Shown: piece by piece, positions 17,728 to 26,714 of the stretch
Numbering within the stretch: the stretch's first letter is position 1
Layout: each line of letters opens with the position of its first letter
NCBI RefSeq assembly: GCF_000378465.1
Contig: NZ_KB899919.1
Coordinates: forward strand, 62,001 to 126,000
From: Elioraea tepidiphila DSM 17972
GTDB lineage: Bacteria > Pseudomonadota > Alphaproteobacteria > Acetobacterales > Acetobacteraceae
DNA: 64,000 nt
Direction: 5' to 3'
Position numbers and translations under genes: made by a program
The notes under the pieces: model-generated
Told to the model about the DNA's origin: nothing
The model's database searches: none
Seen by the model: only the letters and a program-made list of their open reading frames with translations

Positions 17728-18628
17728 TCCCGGGTTCGAGCGCCGAGTGCCCGGCATCGGGCACGATCGTCAGCCGGGCGCGGTCCCAGGCCGAGACGAG
17801 GGCGGCCGCGCTCTCGGGCGGGCAGATCATGTCGTAGCGGCCCTGCACGATCTCGCCCGGGATGTGCGCGATCCGGCTCATCCCGCCGAGCAGTCCGTCC
17901 TCGGGCAGGAACAGCCCATGGCGGAAATAATGCGCCTCGATCCGTGCGAGCCCGAGCGCGGTGCGGTCCTCGGCGAAGGAGGCGACGGTCTCGGGACTCG
18001 GCAGCAGCGTCGAGCAGGAGCCCTCATAGACGCTCCAGGCGCGCGCGGCGGCGAGATGCACGCGCGGATCGGGATCAGAGAGCCGCTTCCAGTAGGCCGC
18101 GAGCAGGTCGCCCCGCTCCGCCTCCGGCACATGGCCGGCGAAGGCGGCCCAGGCCTCTGGGAAGAAGCGGGCCAGGCCATAGAGGAACCAGTCGATCTCG
18201 CGCGCGCGGCCGAGGAAGATGCCGCGCAGCACGAACCCCGCGACCCGCTCGGGATGCGACTGGCCATAGGCGAGGCCGAGCGTCGAGCCCCAGGAGCCGC
18301 CGAACACCAGCCAGCGGTCGATGCGCAGCCGCTCGCGCAGCCGCTCGATGTCGGCGATCAGGTGCGGCGTGTCGTTGGCGGCGAGGCTGCCGAGCGGCCG
18401 CGACCGCCCGGCGCCGCGCTGGTCGAAGATGACGACGCGGAACCGGCCGGGGTCGAAGAAGCGCCGGTGCACCGCGCCCGCGCCCGCGCCCGGGCCGCCA
18501 TGCAGGAACAGCACCGGCATGCCGGAGGGGCTGCCGACCTGTTCCCAGTACATCGTGTGCCCGGAATCGAGGGGCAGGTAGCCGCTCTCATACGGGGCGA
18601 TGTCGGGGTAGAGGTCGCTGCGTGGCAT
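17681..18628 (-). CDS. pip: Proline iminopeptidase
   Basis: 315 residues, alpha/beta-hydrolase of peptidase family S33, releasing N-terminal proline from peptides. Seen: oxyanion motif LHGGPGAG, nucleophile elbow GGSWGS, DQRGAGRS, and the late Asp/His regions YDMICPP and DAGHSALE. ATG 18628 is chosen because PRSDLYPDIAPYESGYL is the normal N-terminus. Confidence 0.93.
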   Translation of the reverse strand: MPRSDLYPDIAPYESGYLPLDSGHTMYWEQVGSPSGMPVLFLHGGPGAGAGAVHRRFFDPGRFRVVIFDQRGAGRSRPLGSLAANDTPHLIADIERLRERLRIDRWLVFGGSWGSTLGLAYGQSHPERVAGFVLRGIFLGRAREIDWFLYGLARFFPEAWAAFAGHVPEAERGDLLAAYWKRLSDPDPRVHLAAARAWSVYEGSCSTLLPSPETVASFAEDRTALGLARIEAHYFRHGLFLPEDGLLGGMSRIAHIPGEIVQGRYDMICPPESAAALVSAWDRARLTIVPDAGHSALEPGIRAALLAAIERFRGR

Positions 18629-18726
18629 GGTCTCGGCGCCGTGTCCCGGATCCACCAGGCGGTCCCAGGGTATACCAGCCGGGTCGGGCCCGACTCTTCA
18701 AGGGCGCTCGTGCGGGCTCGGCCGCC

Positions 18727-19065
18727 TCAGCGACGGACCTGGTAGACGGTGCGGCGGAAGCGCCGGCGCCAGCGGGTGAGCCATTCCTGCGCCCGGTCTT
18801 TCCCCTCGTCCATCTGCTTCGTGTAGCGGGGGAACTTGCGGCGCATCCAGTCGATCATGCGCTGCGCCCAGGCGTATTCGTCGCGCAGGATGTAGAGCCC
18901 GACGGCGAGGAACAGGAAGCCCTGGAGGAAGGGGAGGAAGATCCCCGCGACACCGAGCACGAGGAACCCCCAGCCGGCCAGCACCTTGCCGCGGCGCGCC
19001 CAGCGGCTCGGCGGCTTGGGCGGCAGCATCCGGGGGATCGTCAGGTATTCGCGGCGGCGCGCCAT
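18727..19065 (-). CDS. Small inner-membrane protein, PGPGW-like
   Basis: 112 residues with a basic N-terminus, two hydrophobic helices (about residues 28-46 and 47-62: GWGFLVLGVAGIFLPF and GFLFLAVGLYIL) joined by a short turn, and a long basic cytoplasmic tail with ARRMI/RKFPRYTKQM-type helices. The pattern resembles the PGPGW or DUF454 families of small membrane proteins. Function unknown. Confidence 0.65.
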   Translation of the reverse strand: MARRREYLTIPRMLPPKPPSRWARRGKVLAGWGFLVLGVAGIFLPFLQGFLFLAVGLYILRDEYAWAQRMIDWMRRKFPRYTKQMDEGKDRAQEWLTRWRRRFRRTVYQVRR

Positions 19066-19104
19066 GGCGGCCGGATATGCCGCGCGGGGCGGCCGTGAGC
19101 AAGG

Positions 19105-19614
19105 TCAGGCTGGCGGGGGTTGCGAACGGATGATCCGGTCCACGGGGTAGCCGAGCCGCCGGGCGGTCTCCAGCCAGTCGGCGATCACGGGTTCCGGGAG
19201 GGTCGGGGTGCGCGAGAGCAGCCAGAGGTAGTCGCGTGTCGGGCCGGAGACGAGGGCGATCCGGTACTCGGGGTCGAGGCGGATGACGTGGTAGCCGCCT
19301 TCGAAGGGCCAGCGGAAGGTGACCCCGAGGCTCGCGGTGTTGCGGTCGCCCAGGAACCGGGCGGTGCCCTCGACCGAGCGTTCGGTGCCGTCCGGGCGCC
19401 AGCCGCGGTTGGTGACGGCGATCGTGCCGTCGGGGTTGGCGGCGTAGGTGGCGGTGGCGCTCGCGTCGCCCCGCTGGAAGCTGTGGTCGAGCCGGGCGAT
19501 CTCGTACCAGGTGCCGAGATAGCGGTCGGGGTCGAAGCGGACGGGGGTGATCCCGCTGGGCGGCGCGGTGCAGGCGGCGAGCAGAAGGAGAAGCGCGGCG
19601 GCGAGACGGTGCAT
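19105..19614 (-). CDS. blc: Bacterial lipocalin, outer-membrane lipoprotein
   Basis: 169 residues. The signal peptide ends in the lipobox LLAAC (Cys near 15), so it is a lipoprotein. The lipocalin signature FDPDRYLGTWYEIARLD and the third conserved region YRIALVSGPTRDYLWLLSR are intact. Blc-type proteins bind fatty acids or lysophospholipids and aid membrane repair. No tight operon partner; 38 bp to the next gene on the same strand. Confidence 0.93.
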   Translation of the reverse strand: MHRLAAALLLLLAACTAPPSGITPVRFDPDRYLGTWYEIARLDHSFQRGDASATATYAANPDGTIAVTNRGWRPDGTERSVEGTARFLGDRNTASLGVTFRWPFEGGYHVIRLDPEYRIALVSGPTRDYLWLLSRTPTLPEPVIADWLETARRLGYPVDRIIRSQPPPA

Positions 19615-19697
19615 GGGCGATCCGGCAGCGGGGGGTCAGGTCAGGGCGGGCCGCGGCGTCCGGGCGCGGCTGCCCGCCGGGGCGGGATCGAGCGACC

Positions 19698-21098
19698 TCA
19701 AAGCGCGGGCCGTCGCGCCCGCGTCCCGGCGGCCTCCTCGACCGCGCGGCCGAGCCGCAGCACGGTGGCGTCGTCGAACGGGCGGCCGATGATCTGCAGC
19801 CCGAGCGGCAGGCCGTTGGCGGCGAAGCCCGAGCACACGACCATCGCCGGCCCGCCCGAGACATTGGCCGGCGCGGTGAACATCGGCCGCGCCAGCCCCT
19901 CGCGCGGGTCCTGGTCGGCGAGCTTCGGTGGCGGCGAGGGAACGGTCGCGGTCACGATCGCCTCGACGCGCTCGAACAGGGCGTTGAACTGCGCCGCCAG
20001 CGTCTTCCGCTGGCGCTGCGCCTGGAGATAGTCGGCCGCGCGCAAGAGCCCCCCGCCCATGACCCGCACGCGGAAGGCGCGCGAGTAGAGCTCCGGCCGT
20101 GTGGTCAGGTCGTGCTCGTGGATCGCGTAGGCCTCGGCGACGATGATCAGGCGCGTGACCGCGTTGAAATCCTGCAACGGCGCGGTGTCGAGCTCGACCA
20201 CCGTGCAGCCGAGCTCCTTCAGGAGGCGCACGGCATCCGCCATCTGCTCGCGCACCTCGGCCGAGGCCGGCAGGTCGTGCTCGTGGAAGCGGCGGATCAG
20301 CCCGACCCGCATCCCCTTCACCGGCTTGCGGCACTCCGCAGGGTAGTCCACCGCCGGGGCGTGCACCGAGGCGCTGTCCTCGGGGTCGTGGCCGGCGATC
20401 GCGGCGAGCAGGATGGCGCAGTCCTCGGCCGTCCAGGCCATCGGCCCGGCCGTGTCGAGCGAGTGCGAGAGCGGCACCACGCCGCGGCGGCTGACCAGAC
20501 CCGCGGTCGGCTTGATGCCGGCGATGCCGCAATAGGCGGCCGGCAGACGGATCGAGCCGGCGGTGTCGGAGCCGAGGCTGCCGAGGCAGAGCCCGGCGGC
20601 GATCGCCGCCCCCGAGCCCGAGGACGAGCCGCCGGTGAAGCGCTCGGTGTCCCAGGGGTTGCGGGCGGGCGGCCAGGGCAGGTCGAAGGCCGGTCCGCCG
20701 GTCGCGAATTCATGCGTCGCGAGCTTGCCGAGCATCACCACGCCCGCCTCGGCCAGCCGCTCGACCGCGGCGGCGCTGCGCTTCGGCATGTGGTTCAGCA
20801 TCAGCCGCGAATGCGCGGTCGTGCGCACCCCGGCCGTTTCGTAGATGTCCTTGTAGGCGACCGGGATGCCGTGCAGCGGCCCTTTCCAGCCCCCCGAGGC
20901 GATCGCCTTCTCGGCGACGCGCGCGGCCGAGAGCGCCTCGCGCTCGGTCACGGTCAGGAAGGCGTCGAGCCGGGGGTTGAGCTGCTCGATGCGGGCGAGA
21001 AGGGCGCGCGTCAGTTCGACCGGCGAGAGGCGGCGGGCACGGATCGCGCCGGCCGCGTCGGCGATGGTCAGGTGGTGGAGGATGTCGGCCGCTCTCAT
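19698..21098 (-). CDS. Amidase-signature family amidase
   Basis: 466 residues. The Ser-cisSer-Lys catalytic triad is present: Lys in HGIPVAYKDIYET, the Gly/Ser-rich stretch GGSSSGSGAAIAAG, and the nucleophile in GSDTAGSIRLPA. Relatives include GatA and the AtzE-type biuret/carboxybiuret hydrolases. The start overlaps the preceding gene by ATGA, and that gene encodes an AtzG/GatC-like small protein, so a two-subunit amidase is likely. Substrate unknown. Confidence 0.9.
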   Translation of the reverse strand: MRAADILHHLTIADAAGAIRARRLSPVELTRALLARIEQLNPRLDAFLTVTEREALSAARVAEKAIASGGWKGPLHGIPVAYKDIYETAGVRTTAHSRLMLNHMPKRSAAAVERLAEAGVVMLGKLATHEFATGGPAFDLPWPPARNPWDTERFTGGSSSGSGAAIAAGLCLGSLGSDTAGSIRLPAAYCGIAGIKPTAGLVSRRGVVPLSHSLDTAGPMAWTAEDCAILLAAIAGHDPEDSASVHAPAVDYPAECRKPVKGMRVGLIRRFHEHDLPASAEVREQMADAVRLLKELGCTVVELDTAPLQDFNAVTRLIIVAEAYAIHEHDLTTRPELYSRAFRVRVMGGGLLRAADYLQAQRQRKTLAAQFNALFERVEAIVTATVPSPPPKLADQDPREGLARPMFTAPANVSGGPAMVVCSGFAANGLPLGLQIIGRPFDDATVLRLGRAVEEAAGTRARRPAL

Positions 21099-21592
21099 CG
21101 GCGCGGGCGGGCGGCCTTCCTGGCGGGCTTGGCGGGCGGGCGGGCGGGCTTCTTCGCGGCCTTTGCGCGCATGGGTGCGGGCTTGGCGGCCTTCGCCGCC
21201 TGGGCGGGCGCCTTGGCCGGCTTGGCGGCAGGTCGCGGCGCCGGTCTGTTGGACACCTTGGCGGCGGGCCGGGCCGGGCCGCGGCCCGACGCCGGGGCGG
21301 GCACCGGTACCGTGGGCGCACCGAAGGCAGGCGTGAAGCAGGGTTCGTCCCAGATCGGCCGGGCGCGCGGGATGCGCGCCGTCAGCGCGACGATGTGCTG
21401 ATAAGAGACCGCGAGATCGGCCTTCTGACCGGCATTGAGGTTCAGCCCGGCGCGCCGGACCAGCACGTCGACCTCATCGCGCGTGACCGCCGGCGGTGCC
21501 GCGGTCACCGGCGGGGCGGCCGGCATGGCCGCCGGGCGACCGACCGCCGCCTTCTCGATCACGGCGGCCGACAGCCCGCCTGAGTTGCTCAT
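21095..21592 (-). CDS. AtzG/GatC-like amidase partner with a histone-H1-like basic tail
   Basis: 165 residues. Residues 36-90 (VTRDEVDVLVRRAGL ... RIPRARPIWDEPCFTPAF) form two helices followed by an acidic EP-x-F-x-P-x-F end, the pattern of AtzG-like subunits that wrap around AtzE-type amidases. Residues about 105-165 are almost pure Lys/Arg/Ala/Pro, like the tail of histone H1 or of alphaproteobacterial nucleoid proteins. Translationally coupled to the amidase. The tail is unusual for an amidase partner; it might be a nucleic-acid or polyanion anchor, or a slippage-derived low-complexity addition. Subfamily call is from pattern only. Confidence 0.6.
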   Translation of the reverse strand: MSNSGGLSAAVIEKAAVGRPAAMPAAPPVTAAPPAVTRDEVDVLVRRAGLNLNAGQKADLAVSYQHIVALTARIPRARPIWDEPCFTPAFGAPTVPVPAPASGRGPARPAAKVSNRPAPRPAAKPAKAPAQAAKAAKPAPMRAKAAKKPARPPAKPARKAARPRR

Positions 21593-21695
21593 CCGCGCTT
21601 CACCCCGGATGCTCCTCTGGGGTTCTCGTATGGCGCGAAAGTGTTACCGGGCCGAGACGGGACGCGCAACCGGTTTGGGCGTGGGGAGGGTCAGG

Positions 21696-22811
21696 TCAGG
21701 CGCCGACCGCCCCGGCGGCCGCTGTCCGCTCCCGCCGGCGCACCGCCTCGATCCGCCGCCCCTCGGCGTCGAACACATGCAGGCTCGCCGGCGGCAGGAC
21801 CACTGGCAGCACCGAGCCCGCGAGCGGCGAGCAGTCGCTCATCCGCACGGTCAGCGTCTCGCCCGAGGGAAGGGCGCCGTGGATCAGGCTTTCGGCGCCG
21901 AGCGGCTCGACCAGATCGACCTTCAGCGGCAGGCTGCCGGGGCCCGATCCCGCCTGGATGTGCTCCGGCCGGATGCCGACGATCAGGGGCGCGCCCTCGC
22001 CGCCCGGATGCACCCCGTCGGCGAAGGCGATCGTCGCACCCGCCTTCAGCTTCGCCGCGGCCCCTCCCTCGACGAGTTCGGCGGCGAGGAAGTTCATCGC
22101 CGGCGCGCCGATGAACCCCGCGACATAGGTGTTGGCCGGCGCCCGCCAGATCTCCATCGGGGTCGCCACCTGCTCGGCCCGGCCCTCGTGCATCACCACC
22201 AGCCGGTCGCCGAGCGTCATCGCCTCCACCTGATCGTGGGTGACGAACAGGCTGGTGACCCCGAGCCGGCGCTGCAGCCGCTTGATCTCGGCGCGCATCT
22301 GCACGCGCAGCTTGGCGTCGAGGTTCGAGAGCGGCTCGTCGAACAGGAACAGCTTCGGCTCGCGCACGATCGCGCGCCCCATCGCCACGCGCTGGCGCTG
22401 CCCGCCCGAGAGCTGGCGCGGCTTGCGCTCCAGGAGCTGCCCGATGCCGAGCAGGTCCGCGGTCTGCTGAACACGCGCGCGGATCTCGGCCTTCGGCAGG
22501 CCACGGATCTTCAGCCCATAGGCCATGTTGTCGAACACGCTCATGTGCGGGTAGAGCGCGTAGTTCTGGAACACCATCGCGATGTCGCGGTCCTTGGGCT
22601 CCAGCCGCGTCACGTCCGCGCCGGCGATGATCACGCGGCCCTCGGTCGCGGTCTCCAGGCCGGCGACGATGCGCAGCAGCGTCGATTTGCCGCAGCCCGA
22701 GGCGCCGACGATCACGATCATCTCGCCCTCGGCGACCGCGAGGTCGATGCCGTGCAGCACATGCGTTGTGCCGAACGACTTGCGGATGCCCTGGAGTTCG
22801 AGCGTCGCCAT
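21696..22811 (-). CDS. ugpC: ABC transporter ATP-binding protein, UgpC/MalK type
   Basis: 371 residues. Walker [10 protein letters not shown], signature [14 protein letters not shown], Walker [15 protein letters not shown] and switch His in THDQ are complete; a C-terminal TOBE-type regulatory domain follows residue 240. It energises import with the two permeases upstream. ATG 22811 is chosen because [13 protein letters not shown] is the standard N-terminus. It is last in ugpB-A-E-C. Confidence 0.9.
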   Translation of the reverse strand: MATLELQGIRKSFGTTHVLHGIDLAVAEGEMIVIVGASGCGKSTLLRIVAGLETATEGRVIIAGADVTRLEPKDRDIAMVFQNYALYPHMSVFDNMAYGLKIRGLPKAEIRARVQQTADLLGIGQLLERKPRQLSGGQRQRVAMGRAIVREPKLFLFDEPLSNLDAKLRVQMRAEIKRLQRRLGVTSLFVTHDQVEAMTLGDRLVVMHEGRAEQVATPMEIWRAPANTYVAGFIGAPAMNFLAAELVEGGAAAKLKAGATIAFADGVHPGGEGAPLIVGIRPEHIQAGSGPGSLPLKVDLVEPLGAESLIHGALPSGETLTVRMSDCSPLAGSVLPVVLPPASLHVFDAEGRRIEAVRRRERTAAAGAVGA

Positions 22812-22819
22812 GGCGTGCG

Positions 22820-23725
22820 TTACTTCTCCGTCTCGACCAGGCCCTTGACGAACCAGCGCTGCATCAGGATCACCACCGCCACCGGCGGCAGCAGCGCCAG
22901 CACGGCGGTCGCCATCACCAGGTTCCAGTCCGTGTCCGCCTCCGAGCCGATCATGCGCACGATGCCGATCACGATCGTCTCGACATCGCCCGAGGTGGTC
23001 ACCAGCAGCGGCCACAGATACTGGTTCCAGCCATAGACGAACAGGATCACGAACAGCGCGGCGATGTTCGTCACCGACAGCGGCAGCACCACGTCCTTGA
23101 AGAACCGCAGCGGCCCGGCACCGTCGATCTTCGCCGCCTCCACGAGCTCGTCCGGGATGGTCAGGAAGAACTGGCGGAACAGCAGCGTGGCGGTGGCCGA
23201 GGCGATCAGCGGAATGATCAGGCCGCCATAGGTGTTGATCATGCCGAGGTCCGAGACGACCTTGAAGGTCGGGAAGATGCGCACCTCGACCGGCAGCATC
23301 AGCGTGATGAAGATCGACCAGAACGCCACCATCCGGCCGGGGAAGCTGAAGAACACCACGGCATAGGCGGAGGTGAGGGAGATCGCGATCTTCCCGACCG
23401 TGATCAGCAGCGCCATGATGAAGCTGTTCACCATCATCAGCGCCACCGGCACGCGCGTGGTGCGCGCCGAGCCCTCGCCGAGCGCGGTCAGGTAGTTCTG
23501 GACCGCGTAGGGGCCCGGCAGCAGCGGCACCTCGCCGCGCGCGATCGTGCCGACATCGTGGGTCGAGCCCATCAGCACGATCCAGATCGGCAGGGCGAAC
23601 AGCACGACACCCAGGATCAGGATCGCATGGGTGACGATGTCGGTGCGCCGCCGCGCCGCCTCGGCCTTCATCGCCGCGCGCTCGGCGGCGGCGAGCCGCG
23701 TGGCGTCGATCGGACCGTGCATCAT
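22820..23725 (-). CDS. ugpE: ABC transporter permease, UgpE type
   Basis: 301 residues, six predicted membrane helices. The coupling loop [22 protein letters not shown] is the EAA motif that contacts the ATPase. Similar to the UgpE subunit of glycerol-3-phosphate import, but sugar/polyol importers of this CUT1 class share it. It starts 13 bp after ugpA stops. Confidence 0.9.
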   Translation of the reverse strand: MMHGPIDATRLAAAERAAMKAEAARRRTDIVTHAILILGVVLFALPIWIVLMGSTHDVGTIARGEVPLLPGPYAVQNYLTALGEGSARTTRVPVALMMVNSFIMALLITVGKIAISLTSAYAVVFFSFPGRMVAFWSIFITLMLPVEVRIFPTFKVVSDLGMINTYGGLIIPLIASATATLLFRQFFLTIPDELVEAAKIDGAGPLRFFKDVVLPLSVTNIAALFVILFVYGWNQYLWPLLVTTSGDVETIVIGIVRMIGSEADTDWNLVMATAVLALLPPVAVVILMQRWFVKGLVETEK

Positions 23726-23738
23726 CGCGCGCCCCGCA

Positions 23739-24620
23739 TCAGTAGTGCACCTTGCGCTCGATGTAGCGGAACTGGATCGCGGTGAGCAGGATCACTGTCA
23801 GCATCAGCACGACCGACTGTGCCGAGGACGAGCCGAGATCCAGGTTCACGCGGCCGTCGATGTAGGCCTTGTAGATCAGCGTCTCGGTCGCCTTGGCGGG
23901 GCCGCCCTTGGTGAGCGCATCGATCACGCCGAAGGTGCCGAAGAAGGCGAAGACGATGTTCACCACCAGCAGGAAGAAGGTGGTGGGCGAAAGCAGCGGG
24001 AAGATCACGGTCCAGAAGCGCCGCTGCGCCGAGGCGCCGTCGATCGCCGCCGCCTCCAGCACGCTCTTCGGGATCGACTGCAAGCCGGCGAGGAAGAACA
24101 GGAAGTTGTAGGGGATCTGGTTCCAGGCCGAGGCGACGATCACGACCAGCATGGCCTGGCCGCCGTTCAGCTTGTAGTCCCAGGCGATGCCGATCTCGCG
24201 CAGGAACCGGCCCAGCAGGCCGACCTGCGGGTGGAAGATGAAGATCCACAGCACGGCGGCGACGGCGGGCGCGATCGCATAGGGCCAGATCAGCAGGGTC
24301 TTGTAGACGCCCGCGCCGCGGATGTGCCGATCCGCCAGCACCGCGAGCCCCAGCGCCACCGCCATCGAGACGAGCGTGACCCAGAACGAGAAGACCACCG
24401 TGTTCCAGGCCGAGGCGAGATAGAGGGGGTCCTGGAACAGCTCGACGAAGTTCTCGAGGCCGACGAAGGTGGTGCGGATGCCGAACGCGTCCTGGCGCAG
24501 GAAGCTGAACCAGATCGCCTGCCCGGCCGGCCAGAAGAAGAAGACGAAGGTGATCGCGAGCTGCGGCGCGAGCAGCAGATAGGGCAGGCCCTTGTCGTTG
24601 AAGATGACGCGCTTGCGCAT
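23739..24620 (-). CDS. ugpA: ABC transporter permease, UgpA type
   Basis: 293 residues, six membrane helices; partner of UgpE. The EAA coupling loop is [20 protein letters not shown]. The N-terminal segment [20 protein letters not shown] is typical for UgpA. It is separated from the binding-protein gene by 72 bp that include a strong hairpin. Confidence 0.9.
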   Translation of the reverse strand: MRKRVIFNDKGLPYLLLAPQLAITFVFFFWPAGQAIWFSFLRQDAFGIRTTFVGLENFVELFQDPLYLASAWNTVVFSFWVTLVSMAVALGLAVLADRHIRGAGVYKTLLIWPYAIAPAVAAVLWIFIFHPQVGLLGRFLREIGIAWDYKLNGGQAMLVVIVASAWNQIPYNFLFFLAGLQSIPKSVLEAAAIDGASAQRRFWTVIFPLLSPTTFFLLVVNIVFAFFGTFGVIDALTKGGPAKATETLIYKAYIDGRVNLDLGSSSAQSVVLMLTVILLTAIQFRYIERKVHY

Positions 24621-24636
24621 CGGCCTCTCGTGCCGA

Positions 24637-24665
24637 CGGGCCGCCCCCGCTCGGGGAGCGGCCCG
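24637..24665 (-). terminator. Intercistronic hairpin between ugpB and ugpA
   Basis: CGGGCCGC (24637-24644) pairs with GCGGCCCG (24658-24665), and the 13-nt interior can add CCCC/GGGG pairs. No U-tract follows, so it looks like an mRNA-stabilising or partial-termination structure that would favour binding-protein mRNA over permease mRNA, as seen in mal operons (inference). Confidence 0.5.
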
Positions 24666-24692
24666 CCCTGATCCCTCAGCCCGCCTGCCGCG

Positions 24693-26018
24693 TCACGAGC
24701 GGTTGGCGCGCTCGAACGCACGCAGCACGGCGTTGCCGCGCCGGTTCGCCGTCTCCATCGCCTGCGCCACGGTCTGCTGACCCTGGAACACCTTCTCCAG
24801 CTCCTCCTGGATGATGTTGCGGATCTCGACCATGCCGCCGAGGCGGAAGCCCTGGCTGTTGGGCGTCGGCTGGGCGCGGGAGAGCTGGATGATCGCCGCG
24901 TCCGCGCCGGGGTTGCGCTCATAGTAGCCCTCGGCCTTGGACTTCTCGTAGGCGGCCAGGGTGAGCGGCACATACCCGGTCACCTGGTGCCACCACTGGT
25001 CCTCCTCGGGCCGGCTGATGAAGGCGTAGAACGCCGCCACGGCCGCGTACTCGGCCGGCGTGCGGTTGCGCGCGGTGAGCGCCCACAGGCTGGCGCCGCC
25101 GATCACGCCGTTGCGCGGGCTCTGGATGACGTCGTCGTGGTAGGGCAGCGGCACCGAGGCCCACTTGAACTTGGCGTCGCGCTCGATCTGGGCCCGTGCC
25201 GCCGAGGAGCCGAAGCTGATCGCGCACTCGCCCGACGGGAACAGGTTGCCGGCGGCGTTGTCGCGTCCGCCATAGCGGAACAGCCCGTCGCGCTGCAGGT
25301 CGGCGAGGAACTGCACGTGCTTGAGGAAGAAGGGATGCGTCAGGTTCATCTCCGCATCCATGCCCTCGAACCCGTTCGCCTTGGTGGCGAGGCCGACGTC
25401 GTGGATCGAGGACTGCTGCTCGAACATCACCCAGGTCGGCCAGGTGGTCGTGCTCACGCAGGGCGTCGCGTTCGCGGCCTTCAGCTTCTCCGCCACCGCG
25501 CGGAACTCGCGCCAGGTGCGCGGCGGCTCGGTGACACCCGCCTTGGCGAGCGCGTCCATGTTCAGCCACATGATGGCCGAGGACGAGTTGTGCGGCATCG
25601 ACACGAGCCGCCCCTGGGTGTCGCTGTAGTAGCCGCGTACGCCGGCGAGGTACTTGGCGGGGTCGATCGCGATCCCGGTCTCCTGGGAGAGCTGCCACAC
25701 GGGCTTGATGGCCGGCCCGGCCGCCATCATGGTCGCCGTGCCGACCTCGAACACCTGGGCGATGTGCGGCGGGTTGCCGGCCCGCCAGGCGGCGATCGCG
25801 CCGGTCATCACCTCGACGTAGCTGCCGCGGAATGTGGCGTTCACGGTGTAGCGGTCCTGGCTCGCGTTGAAGCGCTGGACCTGCTCCTGAACGCGCTCCC
25901 CGAGCGCGCCGCCGAGGCCGTACCAGAACTGGATCTCGGTGCGCTGCTGCGCCTCCGCCGGCGCGGTTGTGACGGCCAGCGCCAGGGCGGCGCCGGCGAG
26001 AAGGATCCTGCGATGCAT
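24693..26018 (-). CDS. ugpB: ABC transporter substrate-binding protein, UgpB type
   Basis: 441 residues. Signal peptide HRRILLAGAALALAVTT ending AEAQ. The mature start TEIQFWYGLGG and body segments PHIAQVFEVGTATMM, MPHNSSSAIMWLN and KYDGLF-like regions fit the UgpB glycerol-3-phosphate/glycerophosphodiester binder of SBP family 1. ATG 26018 follows a GGGAGAGA site; the in-frame extension to 26066 would place charged residues before the signal and is rejected. First gene of the operon; ligand assignment is by family only. Confidence 0.88.
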   Translation of the reverse strand: MHRRILLAGAALALAVTTAPAEAQQRTEIQFWYGLGGALGERVQEQVQRFNASQDRYTVNATFRGSYVEVMTGAIAAWRAGNPPHIAQVFEVGTATMMAAGPAIKPVWQLSQETGIAIDPAKYLAGVRGYYSDTQGRLVSMPHNSSSAIMWLNMDALAKAGVTEPPRTWREFRAVAEKLKAANATPCVSTTTWPTWVMFEQQSSIHDVGLATKANGFEGMDAEMNLTHPFFLKHVQFLADLQRDGLFRYGGRDNAAGNLFPSGECAISFGSSAARAQIERDAKFKWASVPLPYHDDVIQSPRNGVIGGASLWALTARNRTPAEYAAVAAFYAFISRPEEDQWWHQVTGYVPLTLAAYEKSKAEGYYERNPGADAAIIQLSRAQPTPNSQGFRLGGMVEIRNIIQEELEKVFQGQQTVAQAMETANRRGNAVLRAFERANRS

Positions 26019-26064
26019 GATTGGGTCTCTCCCGTGTCGTGGCCTCGCGGCGTTTAGCCGCTCC

Positions 26065-26082
26065 ATGTTACGTCACGGTGAC
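26065..26082 (-). promoter_or_regulatory. Possible ugpB -10 and adjacent palindrome
   Basis: In the 180-bp divergent gap between ugpB and apt, GTCACGGTGAC (26072-26082) is a perfect 5-bp inverted repeat. Directly downstream for ugpB lies TAACAT (complement of 26065-26070), a fair -10. A repressor bound there would block ugp transcription. The match could be chance. Confidence 0.3.
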
Positions 26083-26198
26083 ACTGAGATGAAGCTTCCG
26101 CGTCGCGCCCGTCTCGGGCGCGTTGCTCCCGCAGCCCGCCGTCCCGTAAGCTGCAGCGCAACAGGACCACTGCGGCACCAGGGGAAGGCCGGCACTGC

Positions 26199-26714
26199 AT
26201 GGACATCAAGGACCACATCCGCGGCATCCCCGATTTCCCCAAGCCCGGTATCCTGTTCTACGACATCTCCACCCTGCTCGCGCATGCCGATGCCTGGCAG
26301 GTGGCGATGGGACGGATGGCGCGGCTGGTGCGCCGCCACCAGCCCGACCTGATCGCCGGTGTCGAGAGCCGGGGGTTCCTGGTCGCCGCCCCGCTGGCGC
26401 TCAAGCTCGGCTGCGGCTTCATCATGCTGCGCAAGAAGGGCAAGCTGCCGGGCCCGACGGTCGGGCATGACTACGCCCTCGAATACGGCACGGACCGGAT
26501 CGAGGCGCAGGCCGACGCCGTGAAACCGGGCGACCGGGTGGTGGTGGTGGATGACCTGCTCGCCACCGGCGGCACGATGGCGGCCGGGATCACGCTGTTG
26601 CGCCGGCTCGGCGCCGAGGTGCCGGGGGCGGCGGCCCTGATCGAACTCACCTTCCTGAACGGAAGGGCGAAGCTCGATGTCCCGTTCGACGCGCTCGTCG
26701 CCTACGACCGCTGA
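26199..26714 (+). CDS. apt: Adenine phosphoribosyltransferase
   Basis: 171 residues. It salvages adenine with PRPP to AMP. The N-terminal [18 protein letters not shown] and the PRPP loop [17 protein letters not shown] are diagnostic. AGGGGAAGG upstream supports ATG 26199. Its 3' end overlaps the histidine-kinase ORF by 38 bp, so the two are probably co-transcribed. Confidence 0.96.
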   Translation: MDIKDHIRGIPDFPKPGILFYDISTLLAHADAWQVAMGRMARLVRRHQPDLIAGVESRGFLVAAPLALKLGCGFIMLRKKGKLPGPTVGHDYALEYGTDRIEAQADAVKPGDRVVVVDDLLATGGTMAAGITLLRRLGAEVPGAAALIELTFLNGRAKLDVPFDALVAYDR

